From NCBI GenBank assembly GCA_947683625.1, contig CANTUR010000630.1, forward strand, positions 3,534,001 to 3,598,000: 64,000 nucleotides of DNA. The letters run 5' to 3'. The translations under genes and the position numbers were made by a program. The notes below the pieces were generated by a model. The model was not told the DNA's origin, searched no databases, and worked only from the letters and a program-made list of their open reading frames with translations. Of the stretch, positions 23,519-36,589 are shown piece after piece (the stretch's first letter is position 1; each line of letters opens with the position of its first letter). The DNA comes from Mallotus nudiflorus. Taxonomy: Eukaryota; Streptophyta; Magnoliopsida; Malpighiales; Euphorbiaceae.

Positions 23519-26500
23519 CTTCCGCTTTTGATGGGACTTCCGATCCTTTAGACTTATTACATGCGATTGAGACTAGGACTCGAATTGCTCACACCGAGTA
23601 CTAGTGGATTATTATAGTTGAGCTTTCTGTTGAGGGACCAGCCCTGGACTGGTTCATTCAGATGATCCAGCCTTACATGATGACAATGACCTGGGCTTAG
23701 TTCAGAGAGCGATTCATGAGGAGATTCTGCCCAGAGTCGCTTCGCATGAGTTATCGTCTCAGATTGACTAATATTTCTCGCAGTGACCAATCTGTTCAGG
23801 AGTACACTCGAGAGTTCCTCTGGCTTGGTAGATATGTAGAGGATCTAATGTGAGACCAGTATTTCGTAGTCACTACCTATGTCACTGGATTAGGTTATGC
23901 ATTTGCTAGTATGCCTACAGTGGGCCTTACTCTTGAGTCGGTTATTGAGTTGGCCAAGGAGATTGAGCTGAGGCTGGTCAGGCAGGGAGCTATGCCTGAT
24001 TATTACCAGCTAGGTGTTCAGACAAGTGGATTCTAGACTACTCCGTATTCTAGTTTCCAGATTGGATCGAGTAGTTAGCAGAGAGGTCCAGCTCAGTAGA
24101 GTCAGAGACAGCAGTAGTGAGTACATCAGAAAAGTAGACATGGCCATGGAGGTCAGCGTAGACCATTCAAACTCGGGTCAGGTGCTTCGAGGAGCAGAAG
24201 TGGTCGTAGTTTTGGATCAGCTGCTAGTGTTTGCCAGACCTGCGGTAGAGTCCATTAGGGACCATGTTACATGACGCCACTAACATGCTTCAGATGTGGG
24301 CAGATAGGACATTATGCTAGATCGTATCCTTATTGCGGGTATCAGCAGCCGCAGATTCCGCGATTTCCTCAGCAGTCGATTACTAGTGCTGCACCTGTTC
24401 CTTTTTAGTTGCCTCCAGCCCAGCATCAGAGTTCTACTCAGCTTGTTCACCAGCAAGGTCGTGGTAGAGGTGCCAGAGGAGGTGCCATAAGTGATGGCCA
24501 AGCTTTTACCAGCCAGCAGGGAGGTCAAGGACGGGCTAGAGTCTTCCATCTTACTCAGCAAGATGCTCAAGCATCCAATGCAGTCGTGGCAGGTATTATT
24601 TCTGTCTGTTACCTGGATGTATGGGTTTTGTTTGATCTAGGTGCCACACATTCGTTCGTTTCTCCTGTTTTTGCTTCCAAGTCATGTTGTCAAGCTTTGA
24701 GGATGGCTTTTCCTTTGTCTGTCACCACTCCTCTAAATGATTCCTTGGACACCAATGTTATTCTTTCTGGTTGTCCAGTTCTCGTAGGAGGTAGAGAATT
24801 ATCCGCTGAATTGATTTTGTTGGATGTGATGGAGTTTGATGTTATTCTGGGTATGGATTGGTTATCTCAGCACTATATTGTGGTGGATTGTCAGAGTAAA
24901 GAGGTGACTTTCAGAATTCTTGATGAAGAAGAATATAAGTTTATGGGCGATAGGAGTTCAGCACCTCATAATCTTATTTCTGCTATTACAGCTAAGAAGT
25001 TATTGAGGAAAGGTTGTCAGGGATATTTGGCATTAGTCAGGGATACTTCGATGGAGAAGTTATCACTCACAGATGTTCCTGTTGCCTATGAATTTCCTGA
25101 TGTTTTTCCTGAGGAGTTGCCAGGTTTACCACCTCACAGAGAGATTAAATTCTGTATAGATATAGTTCCAGGCACTACTCCTATATCTATGCCACCCTAC
25201 AGAATGGCTCCTGCAGAGTTGAAAGAGTTGAAGGAGCAGTTGCAATAGTTGTTGGACAAGGGTTTCATTAGACCCAGTGTTTCTCCTTGGGGTGCACCAG
25301 TCCTGTTTGTGAAGAAGAAGGATGGTACCCTGAGACTGTGCATTGACTATAGAGAGTTGAACAAGGTGACAGTGAAGAACAAGTATCCTCTCCCGAGGAT
25401 AGATGACTTGTTTGATCAACTACAGGATGCACAGTTCTTTTCTAAGATTGATCTGAGGTCGGGTTATCATCAGTTGTAAATCAATGAAGTCGATGTTCCT
25501 AAAATGGCATTTCGCACTCGTATGGCCATTATGAGTTTCTGGTGATGTCTTTTGGCTTGAATAATACACCAATAGCTTTTATGGACCTAATGAACAGGGT
25601 ATTTAGAACTTGTGTGGATCAGTTTATGGTAGTCTTCATCGATGATATACTGGTGTATTCAAGGAGTATGGAGGAGCATGTATATCACTTGAGGACTGTA
25701 CTACAGACACTAAGAGAACATCAGCTTTATGCTAAATTCTCGAAGTGTAATTTTTGGATGGAGAGTGTTTCTTTTCTTGGACACATGGTGTCTAAAAAAA
25801 GTATCCAGGTAGATCCACAGAAGATTGAGGCAATGTCTGAGTGGCCCAGACCAACTTCTGTTATAGAAATTCAGAGTTTTCTAGGTTTAACCGGGTACTA
25901 TAGGAGGTTTATATAGGATTTTTCTAGAATTGCAGCTCCTATGACTCGCTTGACTTAGAAGAATGTAAGATTTGAGTGGTCTGAAGCTTATGAGAACAAC
26001 TTTCAATTATTGAAGGAGAAGTTAACCACAGCTCCAGTGTTAGCTTTGCCTAATGGTGTGGACAAGTTCACATTTATTGTGATGCCTCTAGATTTGGCCT
26101 TGGTTGTGTGTTGATGCAGAATAGTAGGGTGATAGCCTATGCTTCGAGGCAGTTGAAGAAGCATGAGCAAAACTATCCTACACATGACCTTGAGATGGTT
26201 ATAGTGATCTTTGCTCTCAAGATCTGGATGATGATGGTGTTTTGTGGATCAGTGGTAGATTGTGTGTTCCTGATGTGCATAATTTGAGAGAAAAGATCCT
26301 AGAGGAAGCACATTCTACAGCTTATAGCGTACATCCGAGTGTCACTAAGATGTACCACAGTATCAGAGATTTGTACTGGTGGGATAAACTAAAGAAAGAT
26401 GTCACTGATTATGTTACTAAGTGCTTGACGTGTCAACGAGTGAAAGTTGAACATCAGAAGCCTTCTGGGAAGCTTCAACCTCTTTCTATTCCCGAGTGAA

Positions 26501-27561
26501 AGTAGGAAAGGATAGTTATGGATTTTGTGGTTGGTTTACCTCATTCTAAGGATAGATATAATTTTATCTATGTGATTGTAGACAGGTTGACTAAGTCTGC
26601 ACATTTCTTACCTATGAAAGCCACTTATTCTGTAGCTAGATTGGCGAAGCTGTATGTGAAGCATATTGTGTGCCTTTATAGAGTACCTGTGTCTATTATG
26701 TCAGACAGAGGTTCAGTATTTACCTCTCATTTTTGGTAGAAGTTACAGGAAGCGATGGGCACTAGGTTAGACTTCAGTACTGCTTTTTACCTTCAGACAG
26801 ATGGTCAATCTGAGAGGACGATCCAGACACTAAAAGATATGTTGAGAATGTGTGTTTTGGATTTGGGAGGTAGCTGGGATGATCATTCGCCATTCGTAGA
26901 GTCTACATATAATAACACCTACCATAGCAGTATTAGAATGGCACCATACGGGGTGTTGCATGAAAGGAAGTGTAGATCCCCTCTGAGTTAGGATGAGTTT
27001 GGTGAGAGAGCATTGACTAGACCTGAGATGGTTCAGGATGCTGCAGAGAAGGTTGTTGTGATCAAGCACAGATTAGAGACCGTAGTTAACAGGCAGAAGA
27101 GCTATGCAAATCCTAGGCGCAGAGATGTGGAATTCCAAGTTGGAGACTTTGTTTTTCTCAAGGTTTCTCCGATGAAGGGCATAATGAGATTTGGCAAGAA
27201 GGGTAAGTTAGCACCGAGATATATAGGACCGTTCGTGATTCTAAAAAGAGTTGGCACTGTTGCATATCAGTTGGCTTTGCCTCCAAGTATGTCTCAAGTG
27301 CATCCGGTATTTCATATCTCGATACTGAGGAAGTATGTCTCAGACCCTTCACACGTGTTGCAGCTCAACAGCGTGGAAGTGAATGAAGATCTGACATTCG
27401 TGGAAGAACCTGTGGCGATCGTTGATTATCAAGTTTGATAGTTTCAATCGAAACAAATTTCGATGGTCAAGGTTCTGTGGTGTAGCAACAGAGTAGAGGA
27501 GCATACGTGGGAGACTGAAGCTGAGATGCGAGCTTCTTACTCGTATCTCTTCCCTTCTTGA
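23519..27561 (+). pseudogene. gag-pol: Ty3/gypsy chromovirus gag-pol, decayed
   Basis: Domains appear in order. Gag core is at 23530-24000 (GPALDWFIQM, SLRMSYRLRLTNISRSDQSV). A CCHC knuckle lies near 24285-24330 with its last Cys replaced by Tyr. Protease is near 24625 with DLG in place of the usual D-S/T-G. Reverse transcriptase (25249-25916) has LRLCIDYRELN and FIDDILVYSRS. An RNase H start (26060-26227) ends abruptly at FALKIW. Integrase has an intact His/Cys finger and DDE residues (MDFVVGLP, SDRGSVFTS, TDGQSE; 26242-26991). A chromodomain-type tail lies at 27013-27561. In-frame stops are at 23698, 23851, 24034, 24076, 24097, 24115, 24118, 24256, 24406, 25246, 25477, 25914, 25956, 26497, 26503, 26737, 26989, 27436 and 27439. 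One-base shifts lie near 25517 and 26070. The RNase H to integrase spacer is deleted at about 26227. The copy cannot encode working enzymes. Confidence 0.95.
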
Positions 27562-27606
27562 TCTTGTATTTATTCTTTTTCTGGAATTCAGGGACAAATT
27601 CTTGTA

Positions 27607-27723
27607 TATTTGAGTTCTTAATTTTTTTTGAGCTTCAATTTTAATGATTCAAGCAAACTTCCTTCATAAAGATTGATCCTAGTAGCTCAATCTACATGCT
27701 ATAATTTTTGTGGAATTTTTGGG
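27607..27723 (+). repeat. 117 bp direct repeat, right copy; start of the right LTR part of A
   Basis: It matches 23402-23518. From here LTR sequence continues to 30085 with the hairpin block and reading frame (28575-28728), a collapsed single stem-loop module (29335-29390), the cactccgtgagg box near 29633-29644 and the terminal box. Confidence 0.9.
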
Positions 27724-30700
27724 AATTATTTTGATTTTTGTGAATTTTTTATTATTCTATTAATATTTTCTAATTTTTGTAAATTAATTAATTAAATTAT
27801 GAAATTGTTATTTATCATGTTTATAAGTGTTAAAATGAATTTTAGAAATTTATTTGTAATTTTTATGATTTTTATATAATTATTGTGAATTTATTTAGTT
27901 TATGTGATTTTTAGAAAATTAGGTTAATTATGTTTTTTATTGAAATTAATTGGTTAATTGAGTATATTTGTTGATATTATTGAATTATATGTTGAGAAAT
28001 TAATTTTTGAGTAATTATATTATTTTTAGTGAATTTTTGTATAATTATAGTGAATTTATATATAGTAGGGGTATTTTGGTAATTTGACACTAAATTGGCT
28101 AAAAATATAATTAAATTGGTTTTAATAATTATTTGAGGTATAAAAATCATTTCTACAAATTATTTAGTATTTTTAACTAATTAAAAATTTTTTTCGTAAA
28201 TTATTTTCAAATTATATATAATATACTATTTTTCTAAATAATGAGTTTTTATCATTTTTAATATGTTTTAGGGTTAATTATGCAATTTGGAGTTATAAAA
28301 TGAATATCGGTTAATATCTATGAATTTATCAAGAATTACAGATTTTTAATAATATTTTATTAAAATTAGGGTTTTTATGTATTTATCGGTAAAATAATTA
28401 TTTTTAGCGTTTAAATTTTTAATTTGTTATATTTTGAGTATTAAAGGGTATTTTGGTATTTTTGGCATTTTAAATGTGTTATGTGCATATCTCATGAATT
28501 GTGAACCTCGGTCGGTAAAATTGTAGTTTGGAAGTTCGACCGAGTGGTTGTGGCTATATATTTTTGAACTGTGTTTTTTTGCTGAACAGGCTCTACTCTT
28601 TGAGTAGAGAGATGTCCATTTTACATGAGAGGTTCTGCTGGATTTTTGATAGAATTCTCGTAAAATATGATGTCCGGTCGAATTCCTATTCTGATTTTGT
28701 GTTCGGTATTTCTAGATCGAGTCTCTAGAATTACGTTAGACTTATTCTAATTCTGTATTGTCGTTTGTTTATTTAGTTGTGCCGAGACCGAGGCCTAATG
28801 GACCAGGCCATTTGGATCCATCTCAAGGAGCGCAATAACTATGAGTTGTTATTCTATATATACGTGTTTTAGGATGCATGTTTTAGAAATGTATGTTTAA
28901 ATTTTATGAAATAGGCACAAATGATTTAATAATTGCTTAGGTATATATTTTAGGTATATTTCGGTATATTTTTGGTATATTTTAAATTTAATGCATGTTT
29001 TATTAATGAATTATTCTTGAAATGTTTTTAAGTATATTTATAGTTTATTTTATAATTAAATTGAATTTATTCGACATATATATACTTGGTTTATTTTTGA
29101 TATATTTCTAGTATACATATGGTTTATATTGTTATATTAATTTATGTCATGCATCATTTATTTTATGAATGTATGGATTTATTTTTAAATGAAGGATATC
29201 AATAGAACGTGCTACCTAGTGGGCAGCACTAGGACTGAGTACGTACTGGTACGACGATAGAATTTAGGTTAAATTACTAACCTATTGTGGATATTGGTAT
29301 GATTGATTTGATTTAATGTGAGATGTGATTTAAGAGTGTGATTGCTGGGGCTCAATTGACCAAGTGTCTCACAGCTAATCTACTATCCAAATGGAACAAG
29401 TGAATTTATTTGGAATAAGTGAGCCTATATGGCTAGAGTGTTGTCTAACACTGTTTGAGGTTGCGATCATCTAGGGTTCTATTTGATCCTTCATAATCGG
29501 ATATTATTTTCAATATATATATAAAATGATTTTGCTACATCTGTGTGATTTAACCTGTATATATTTATTATATATATTATTGAATGTGTGCATTGTCATT
29601 TAGCTATGCATGTATATATATTATAACAATTCACTCCGTGAGGTCTGACTCTCCTCCATTGACTATTTTTCATAAGAGTCTTCATCTTCATACCTCAGTA
29701 GCAGACCCTTATGCCGAATTTCTTATGCCCTGCCTTTACTATGTAATCTGCTCACTTGATTTTATTTTGTATTCTAGGCACTGCAGTAGTTGTAGTTAAG
29801 TTGTGGGATTTATGTATTATATATGTTTGAGATTTGTATTTTAAAGATTTGAATTGAAAATTTGTATTGAAGAATTTTATATATAAGAGATGAGTTGTTT
29901 TATTAAAGGAGTTAGTGGATTATATTTATTTCATATGAGATTTTAATTTCCGCTGCAAAATATTTTATTTATGTTATTACTATTGCTTGCTTTTATTTTA
30001 TTTTAAATGCTTGCTACGGGTTTCGGATTCGAAAGAATTCTCATTCCCTAGCGCCGGTCATGGCCCCCTATTTTAGGTTGTGACATGTAGCTCCGTCAAA
30101 TTTTTTATCGATTTAGCTCAAGTTTTTGCGCTCTTTACACTCCTCTCGACGTGTACTTCTCGATTCTCAAGTCATTTTAATTTTACGACTTCCAAATTGT
30201 GAGTTATCTCTAAGTTTAGTTTATGTCTATTTTAGGGTTTATTTTTTTTAGTTTGTTCTTATTTGATTCATGATAATTCCCTTAAGTAATGTTGAAGTAT
30301 ACATCTTTAGCTTCCTAAATATATATTTAGTTTATTTTTTTGAATTTATTTGAACTATTATTGAATTTTTAATAATTAAAAATGAATTTTTATTAATTAT
30401 GTGTTTTATGTGTTATTCAGAAAAATTATGTTAAATTTTATAGTTAATTTAAATTATTAGCTTTGAAAATGTGAAAATAATTTTTCACTAATTTTTAGTA
30501 ATTTTGATTAATTTTTTTAATAATATTTAGTATTATGTGATTTTGGATTTATAGGAAAATTATGTATTTTTATTGAAATTATAGTTAAATAATATGTTTT
30601 AAAAAATTTTACAATAATAAATAGTAATAAAATAATTTTTACAAATTATTTACTATTTTTAACTAATTAATACTAATTTTCAAAAATATATTCAAATAAT

Positions 30701-32615
30701 AATTTTATATACTATTTTTGTGATTAAATAAGTTTTTAGTCATTTTTATTATATATATAACCTATTTGAGTAATTCATTGTGAATTTTACTATTTTATGT
30801 TAAATAATTGAAAAATCATATTTTTATTAATATTATATAATTTATTTGAGATTTTATTTAATTAATGTGAAAATCATTATATTTAATATTTTTGATGTTT
30901 AAATATTTTATATTGTGGTTATTTATTGATATTTATGGATTTTAATTATTTTATTATGTTATTATTAAATATTTATTTTACTGAGAATTGTGAATCTTAG
31001 TTGAAAATTTGTGTAGTTTGGGGTCCCAACCCGATGTGTTGAGCTTTATGTATATAGAAATGTGTTTTCTTACAAGGTCGGCTCTACTTTTAATAGAAAG
31101 ATGTTCATTTTACAGAGGAGACTTTACCGAATTTTCAATAGAATTCTCATAAAACGTGACATCGGGTTGATCCTAAGTTTCTAGTTTTTGGTTGAGTTTT
31201 GATTCCTAGATCGAGTCTTTCTTTAGAATTATTAGAAATATAAGTTAGAAATTTATTTTGATTTTATTATTTATTTATTTTTCTAGTTGTGCCAAGACCG
31301 AGACCTATAAGACTAGGCCCGTCAAGTTTATCTTGAGGAGCGCAAACTTATGAGTTATTATTTTATATATGCATTGCATATAGGATGCATGAATATGAAT
31401 TTTCATATTTCCATTATACATTTAAACATGAATTATTTTATTAAATAATTTAATATATTTTTGGTATACTTTTAGTATATTTTGGTATATTTGCTATATA
31501 TGTGACATATATGTTTAGTATGTTTTTAGTATATCTTTTATATATATGTTAGTATGTTTTGGTATATATTCAGTATATTTTGACATATATTTCGCATATT
31601 TATTTGGTATATTGGTGGTATATGTTTAGTATATAAGTGGTATATTCTTTTCAAAAGAATGTCATTATGTTTTAAATGATGCATTTTATTATTTCCAATC
31701 TATATGTGATTTTATATGAAGGATATTGATAGAACATGCTACCTAGTATGTTGCATTAAGACTATGTACGTACTAGTGCGATAGATTTTAGGATTGAGTT
31801 TATGAAATCATTTGAGGTGAAATTTGATTGATCGATTATTAAGAATTTATGTGAATGAGTAGTGTGATTGCGGGAGCTCAATTGACCTAGTGTCTCAAGG
31901 CCAATCACATTGACAGTGAGACTGCGGGAGCTCGGTTGACTTAGTGTCTCGGGACCAGTCTACTGTCCAAAATGGAATAAGAGAATTACTTTGGAATTAA
32001 GTGAGCCTGTATGGCTAATGAGATATTTTAATTAAGGTTGCGAATATTTAGGATTCTATTTGATCCTTCATTTAAATAAACATGTTTTCTGCATTTAATA
32101 TATATATAAAAGTAGATTTTATCATCTGTGTGAAATGCTTGTATATATTTATATATATACTGATACTTAACTGCATATGATTTTAGGTTGCATCTATATA
32201 AATTATAATAATTCACTTAGTGAGGTCTGACTCCCCTCAATATTTTTTTTAGGAGATTCTTCTTCAAACCTTAGTAGTAGATCTCTTCGCCGGTCTTCTT
32301 CAGCCCTGGCTAGACTATGTAATTTTATTATCTAATCTCTTATTGTATTCTAGTAAATTGCAGTATTAGTGTTATTGTATCAATAATGTGTTCTTTTGGA
32401 TTTTGAAATTTCTATATCATAATATTGTATGAATATTTTTATTATGATATGACATTTAAGGATTTTTTTTATATTGATTAACGTTGTAATTCTGGCATAA
32501 TTTTTATATTATTATTGCACGTGTTTTTTTATTTTTAAGGCTTGCTATGGGTTTCAGATTTGAAAGAATTCTCATTCCTTAGCGCCTGGCATGACTCCCG
32601 GTTTGGGTCGTGACA

Positions 32616-32979
32616 TGCATATTGTGTTTGATTCTTTGAATAGTTTTATCTTATCTTTTATTTTGTTCTTGGCTTCTTCATTTGTCTCAGTGACTTGTGT
32701 TATAACATGTAAGCTGCTCTTTTCTTTTCTTAATTACTACTGCTATTTTTTCTTTAATTGTTGTTGCTAGACCATAATTAACATAGAATTTTATTTCAAA
32801 TGTGATTAGAATTTAAGATCACTTTTATTATGCGGTTCTTAATTTCATGGCCTCTAAGAGTTATAAAAATGTTACAAGTAATTCAAGTTTGGATTCTTTG
32901 ATATGCCTGAATTAATATAAATATCATTTTCATTTGCATGATTTAGTTTAAATATTTATTTTGTTTATAATGTGACAGA
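32616..32979. other. Unassigned AT-rich DNA right of LTR B
   Basis: This is the continuation of the pre-insertion sequence at 17621-18743. No coding sequence, repeat or RNA gene is recognised. Confidence 0.5.
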
Positions 32980-33621
32980 ATCAATTGAGAGGAAAAACCA
33001 AATATCAATTTTTCATAGACTTATCCCCTCTACTGATGTGCAACAGCTGACATCTGTACGCATCTCTAATTATAGGTGGACAAAAGAACCTCAAGAATCG
33101 ATATTTAAACTCAAGCCAGGTCAACTCATTCATAAAAGGCTGGATGGACTGTATGAACTAGTCTTATACTACTGCTTGAACTGATAACTCCACAATCATA
33201 ATCCTCTGATGATCAGTGTGGTATATTCTTATCCAAGTCTCGATAGTATTAATGAAGTCTAGAGGATCTCCTGTACTATTAAAAGAAACTCTATCGATTA
33301 TAAAGTAGAGGAGTGCAGTGTCAGTATCAAACATCTCTTGATTCCTCTGCTAGAGCATCTGCTAAACTAACGGCATAGCTTGATTAAGAACAACTAGGCC
33401 TTGATTAATTCCTACCATATTAGTTGCAAAAGCTGCAGAATCTACCTCAGGAACTTCTGGCTATATAGGTGGTTGTTGCTCTTACCTCTGAGCTACCGTT
33501 GCTTTAGGCCTACCACTGCCTTTGCATGAGCAGGAGGAAGAACTTCATCCTGAAAAGCCTGCTCATCATCATCATCATCATATGCTGTTGTTACAGCAGG
33601 AGCATTCTAATTTTGCCTCAT
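32980..33621 (-). pseudogene. gag: N-terminal part of chromovirus gag (element E)
   Basis: The minus-strand frame starts at ATG 33621 and reads through an acidic, alanine-rich N-terminus (AYDDDDDEQAFQDEVLPPA). It then enters a gag core with STGDPLDFINTIETWIRIY, HQRIMIVELSVQ and FIQSIQPFMNELTWLEF, followed by YRFLRFFCPP and RCQLLHISRGDKS. This is the same family as 23530-23850, but the sister copy lacks this N-terminal part. Several stops interrupt it. It ends at about 32980, where the element is truncated. Confidence 0.85.
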
Positions 33622-33775
33622 TCTAAAAAGACAAAGAAACTGAATTCAAGATAAGATAAAAATGCTAACTCATACGTAAAATTCTAGAAACAATGATAAC
33701 AACAAGTGACAATTGTCAACCTAATTACTGTAGTAGTTTTAAAGAAAGACAACACTAATAATCAAATGAACTTAA

Positions 33776-33787
33776 GCTCTGATACCA
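33776..33787 (-). promoter_or_regulatory. Primer-binding site, initiator tRNA-Met type
   Basis: On the minus strand TGGTATCAGAGC lies four bases after the LTR end at 33792. It is the standard initiator-Met primer site of plant LTR elements. It fixes the transcriptional direction of the whole LTR family: TGTAAT is the LTR start and TGACA its end. Confidence 0.9.
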
Positions 33788-33791
33788 ACTT

Positions 33792-36576
33792 TGTCATGAC
33801 CCAAACCGAAAGACAGGTGACCGGCATTAGGGAATGTGAATACATAAAGTAACCGAAACCTATATTAAGCCTCAAAAATTTTTCATAAAAAAGAAACAAT
33901 ACTCTTAATAATAAAATCATTACTTGACAATAAAGTCATAATAAATGCATCAAACCAAATACATAAATCCAATATTCTTCAATTACAACATCTCAAGTCA
34001 GATAAAATTAGAATATAAATAATACAAGTTCTTTGATTAACTACTACATTATCTAGAATTCAATTGTACAATACATATCAAATAGACCTACACAATAAAG
34101 CCGAAAAATAAGAAACCTGGCATAAAAAAGAAGGACGAATCTCAAACTCCCAAACTCCTCAAAAAAAAAAATTAAAGGGAGTCGGACTTTACTGAGTAAG
34201 ATAATAAAGAGAGTTGTATGGTTTTGAAAATCCCTTAAATAAATTTTACTATTATTAAAATTAAAGTATATGAAATTTTTTTTCAAATCATTAACTCTCT
34301 AATCTCAAATAAATATGAAGAATTTATAATAAAACCTCTTCAAAATAAAATATTCTTTATTTAATAATTTATAAGTGAAAAATCTTGATAGAACCCTACT
34401 CCACAAAGTCTATTAGCCACTTGGCTCACTTAAGCATAAGACTGTCGGTCCCCAAGAGCTAAGCATCAATTAAAGCACTAGCCACAGTCATTCACTTAAT
34501 CCAATATTTTACTAGCGGTCCCCGAGAGCTAAGGCATCAACTAAGGTACCCATCCTAATAACTAATAATCATTGGCGGTCCTCGTGAGCTAAGACATCCA
34601 CCGAGGCAGCCGTCCCAGTTAACCAATCATAAAATTTAGATCCATCTCTCAAACTTTACCAGTGTGGACAGAGTTCTTATGAAACCCATTAGGTAGTCTG
34701 TTCTACTTGTATTTTTCAAAACTAATATTTAACAAAAATGTAGCATAATTTAAAAAAGCTGTAATTTATAAATTAAATAACATAAAATAAAATAAAATAA
34801 TTATAATACTAAGCATAGCCTAAAATAACATAACTTAAATTTTATAAAAACGCTATGTGCAAAAAACACACGCTCACAGTTTAATTTATTAACATAAAGT
34901 TGGAGTGAGCCGGCTGACAGTTTTGCGTCCTCCTATTATTGATAGTTCCCACTCCAATATTCTCTAAAATAAAATAATATTTATTCAAAACATGCTTATA
35001 AAAAATAATTAAAATTCATAGGAATTTCTAAAATCCTGAAATTAATAAAAAAATTAAGAAACTTGTAACATATTCGGAATTAATCCTAACGAAGACTCAA
35101 TCTAATGAACGACCCTAAAACAACTTAACGGTTAAACAAAAATGTACAGATGTTACGTTTTACTAGAAATCTACTGAAATTCCAGTGAAATCTCCTCTAT
35201 AAAACGAACATCTCTCCCAAAGTAGAGTCATTCTTGTAGGGAAAAACACTATTATTCACCACACAGTATCACACTCGAATCGGGCTCCCAAACTACATAT
35301 AAATTCCCGACCGAGATCAACAACAACACTACCACAAAATATATATAAATTATGAAAATATTTATAAAAATTAATCAGAATAATTAAATAATAGATTCTT
35401 TTTAATAATCAATTTATACAGAACTCATTTTTTTATTTAAACTATTAATATTACTCATTTAACATAATAATATCTATACTTAAAAACTAGTACTTATAAA
35501 ATTCTGGAACTTTCATAAAAATATATTTTAACACTAAATATAATTAAATCAGTCAAATAATTAAATACTATGATATTTATATACATTTATATTGTTTTTG
35601 AAAATTAATCTAAAATCAACAAAATATACAAAAATACTAATTTAGCTAATAAAATTAATTTATACTTTCTAATAATTAAAATCATCATTATACATGTTAA
35701 TTAACTATAAATTTACCAAAAATCAATTAAAAATCAAATTACACAATTTTTTTTCTCTAAAATTCATATTTTTTACATTTAACTTCCAAAAATTATGATA
35801 AATTATCTATAACTAATTTTACAAAATTTCCTTCACAAATATTACTCCAAATAATATATAGTATTTATTAAAAATACACAAATTTTTGGGCTCAGAATAG
35901 TAACCCGAACCAAAAATTCCAAAAATTAAAAATAAATCCAAAAAATATATAAAAATTATCATAGCATAGCATTTAATCTCTACATCAACTTTTCTAAACA
36001 ACATTAAGCCTAACTCTCACTTAATTAACCAAAAACTAACAAAAATTAACAAAACTAACAAATGTTTATACCTCGATTTAGGACGATCCGGAAGGGGATC
36101 GGAGAAATCGAAGGTAGATTATGGAATCTTGGAAGATGAGGATTCCAATGACACTAGAATCACGATCATCTGACATCAGAATCGTCACCGGAGGCCAACC
36201 AAAATCCGGCCAAACAAAGGAAAAACAACAAGGAAGAGGAGGTGGGGCTGCTGGGCGTCTATCCGACAAGTTGTGGTGGTCAGCGTGCTACTGGTTGACG
36301 GAGGCACAGTGTTGGCAGCGAGAGGGATAATGAGCTATAGGAAGAAGAAGAAGAAAGAAAAAAAGAAAAAAAAAGGAAAAAGTTTTGTCCCTTATATATA
36401 TATATATACACCAACACACACACACACACATCAACACACTCCAATAATATTTCCTCTCCCAAAAAAATAATAATATTAAAGTAAAAATAAAAATAATACA
36501 CTACTAATAATAAAAATAATCATAATCAATCATAAATAATTTAATTTAATTAATAATAAAAATTCAAAATATTACA
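33792..36576 (-). mobile_element. 5' LTR of element E
   Basis: It reads TGTCATGACCC at 33792 and ends AATATTACA at 36576, i.e. the family LTR on the minus strand, about 2.8 kb. Together with the primer site and gag it is the 5' end of an element whose pol and 3' LTR are gone. It contains a CT-rich leader after a TATA-like tract (36420-36070), the hairpin block (about 35235-35150) and three diverged stem-loop modules with cggtccccgagagctaag-like loops (34440-34610). The base after the LTR (36577) belongs to the Ulp1-type pseudogene. Confidence 0.85.
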
Positions 36577-36589
36577 GAAATGATATCAT

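Larger units (their letters stand above)
19333..30085 (+). mobile_element. Chromovirus (Tekay/Del-like) element A, internally deleted
   Basis: Outer ends are TGTAATATCTCG at 19333 and GGTTGTGACA at 30085. They are flanked by TATAG (19328-19332) and TGTAG (30086-30090), a target duplication with one A/G difference. The left LTR part covers roughly the first 0.96 kb (19333-19550 plus 22779-23518). The gag-pol remnant follows, then the right LTR part (27607-30085) covers about position 0.84 kb to the end. The primer site, the gag start, the polypurine tract and the facing ends of both LTRs are missing. A minus-strand solo LTR (C) is inserted in the left part. Confidence 0.85.
18744..32615 (+). 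mobile_element. Solo LTR B, split by nested insertion A
   Basis: The left part (18744-19332) starts TGTAATAACTCC and the right part (30086-32615) ends GGGTCGTGACA, giving about 3.1 kb when joined. Flanking pentamers are TGCAC (18739-18743) and TGCAT (32616-32620), a duplication with one C/T difference. An ATT microsatellite (18899-18943) and a TATA-like tract followed by a pyrimidine-rich leader (19076-19330) lie in the left part. Conserved landmarks in the right part are the ctctac hairpin and reading frame (about 31080-31160), ggtatattt repeats (31440-31640), stem-loop modules (31860-31970) and the terminal box (32560-32615). Confidence 0.85.

Noticed and set aside
24280..24570. Minus-strand frame of 96 codons within gag-pol
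   Set aside because: It is a shadow of the zinc-knuckle/protease region.
36121..36501. Several short frames in the leader of LTR E
   Set aside because: Same reason: composition-driven frames in a non-coding LTR leader, plus a TA/CA microsatellite.
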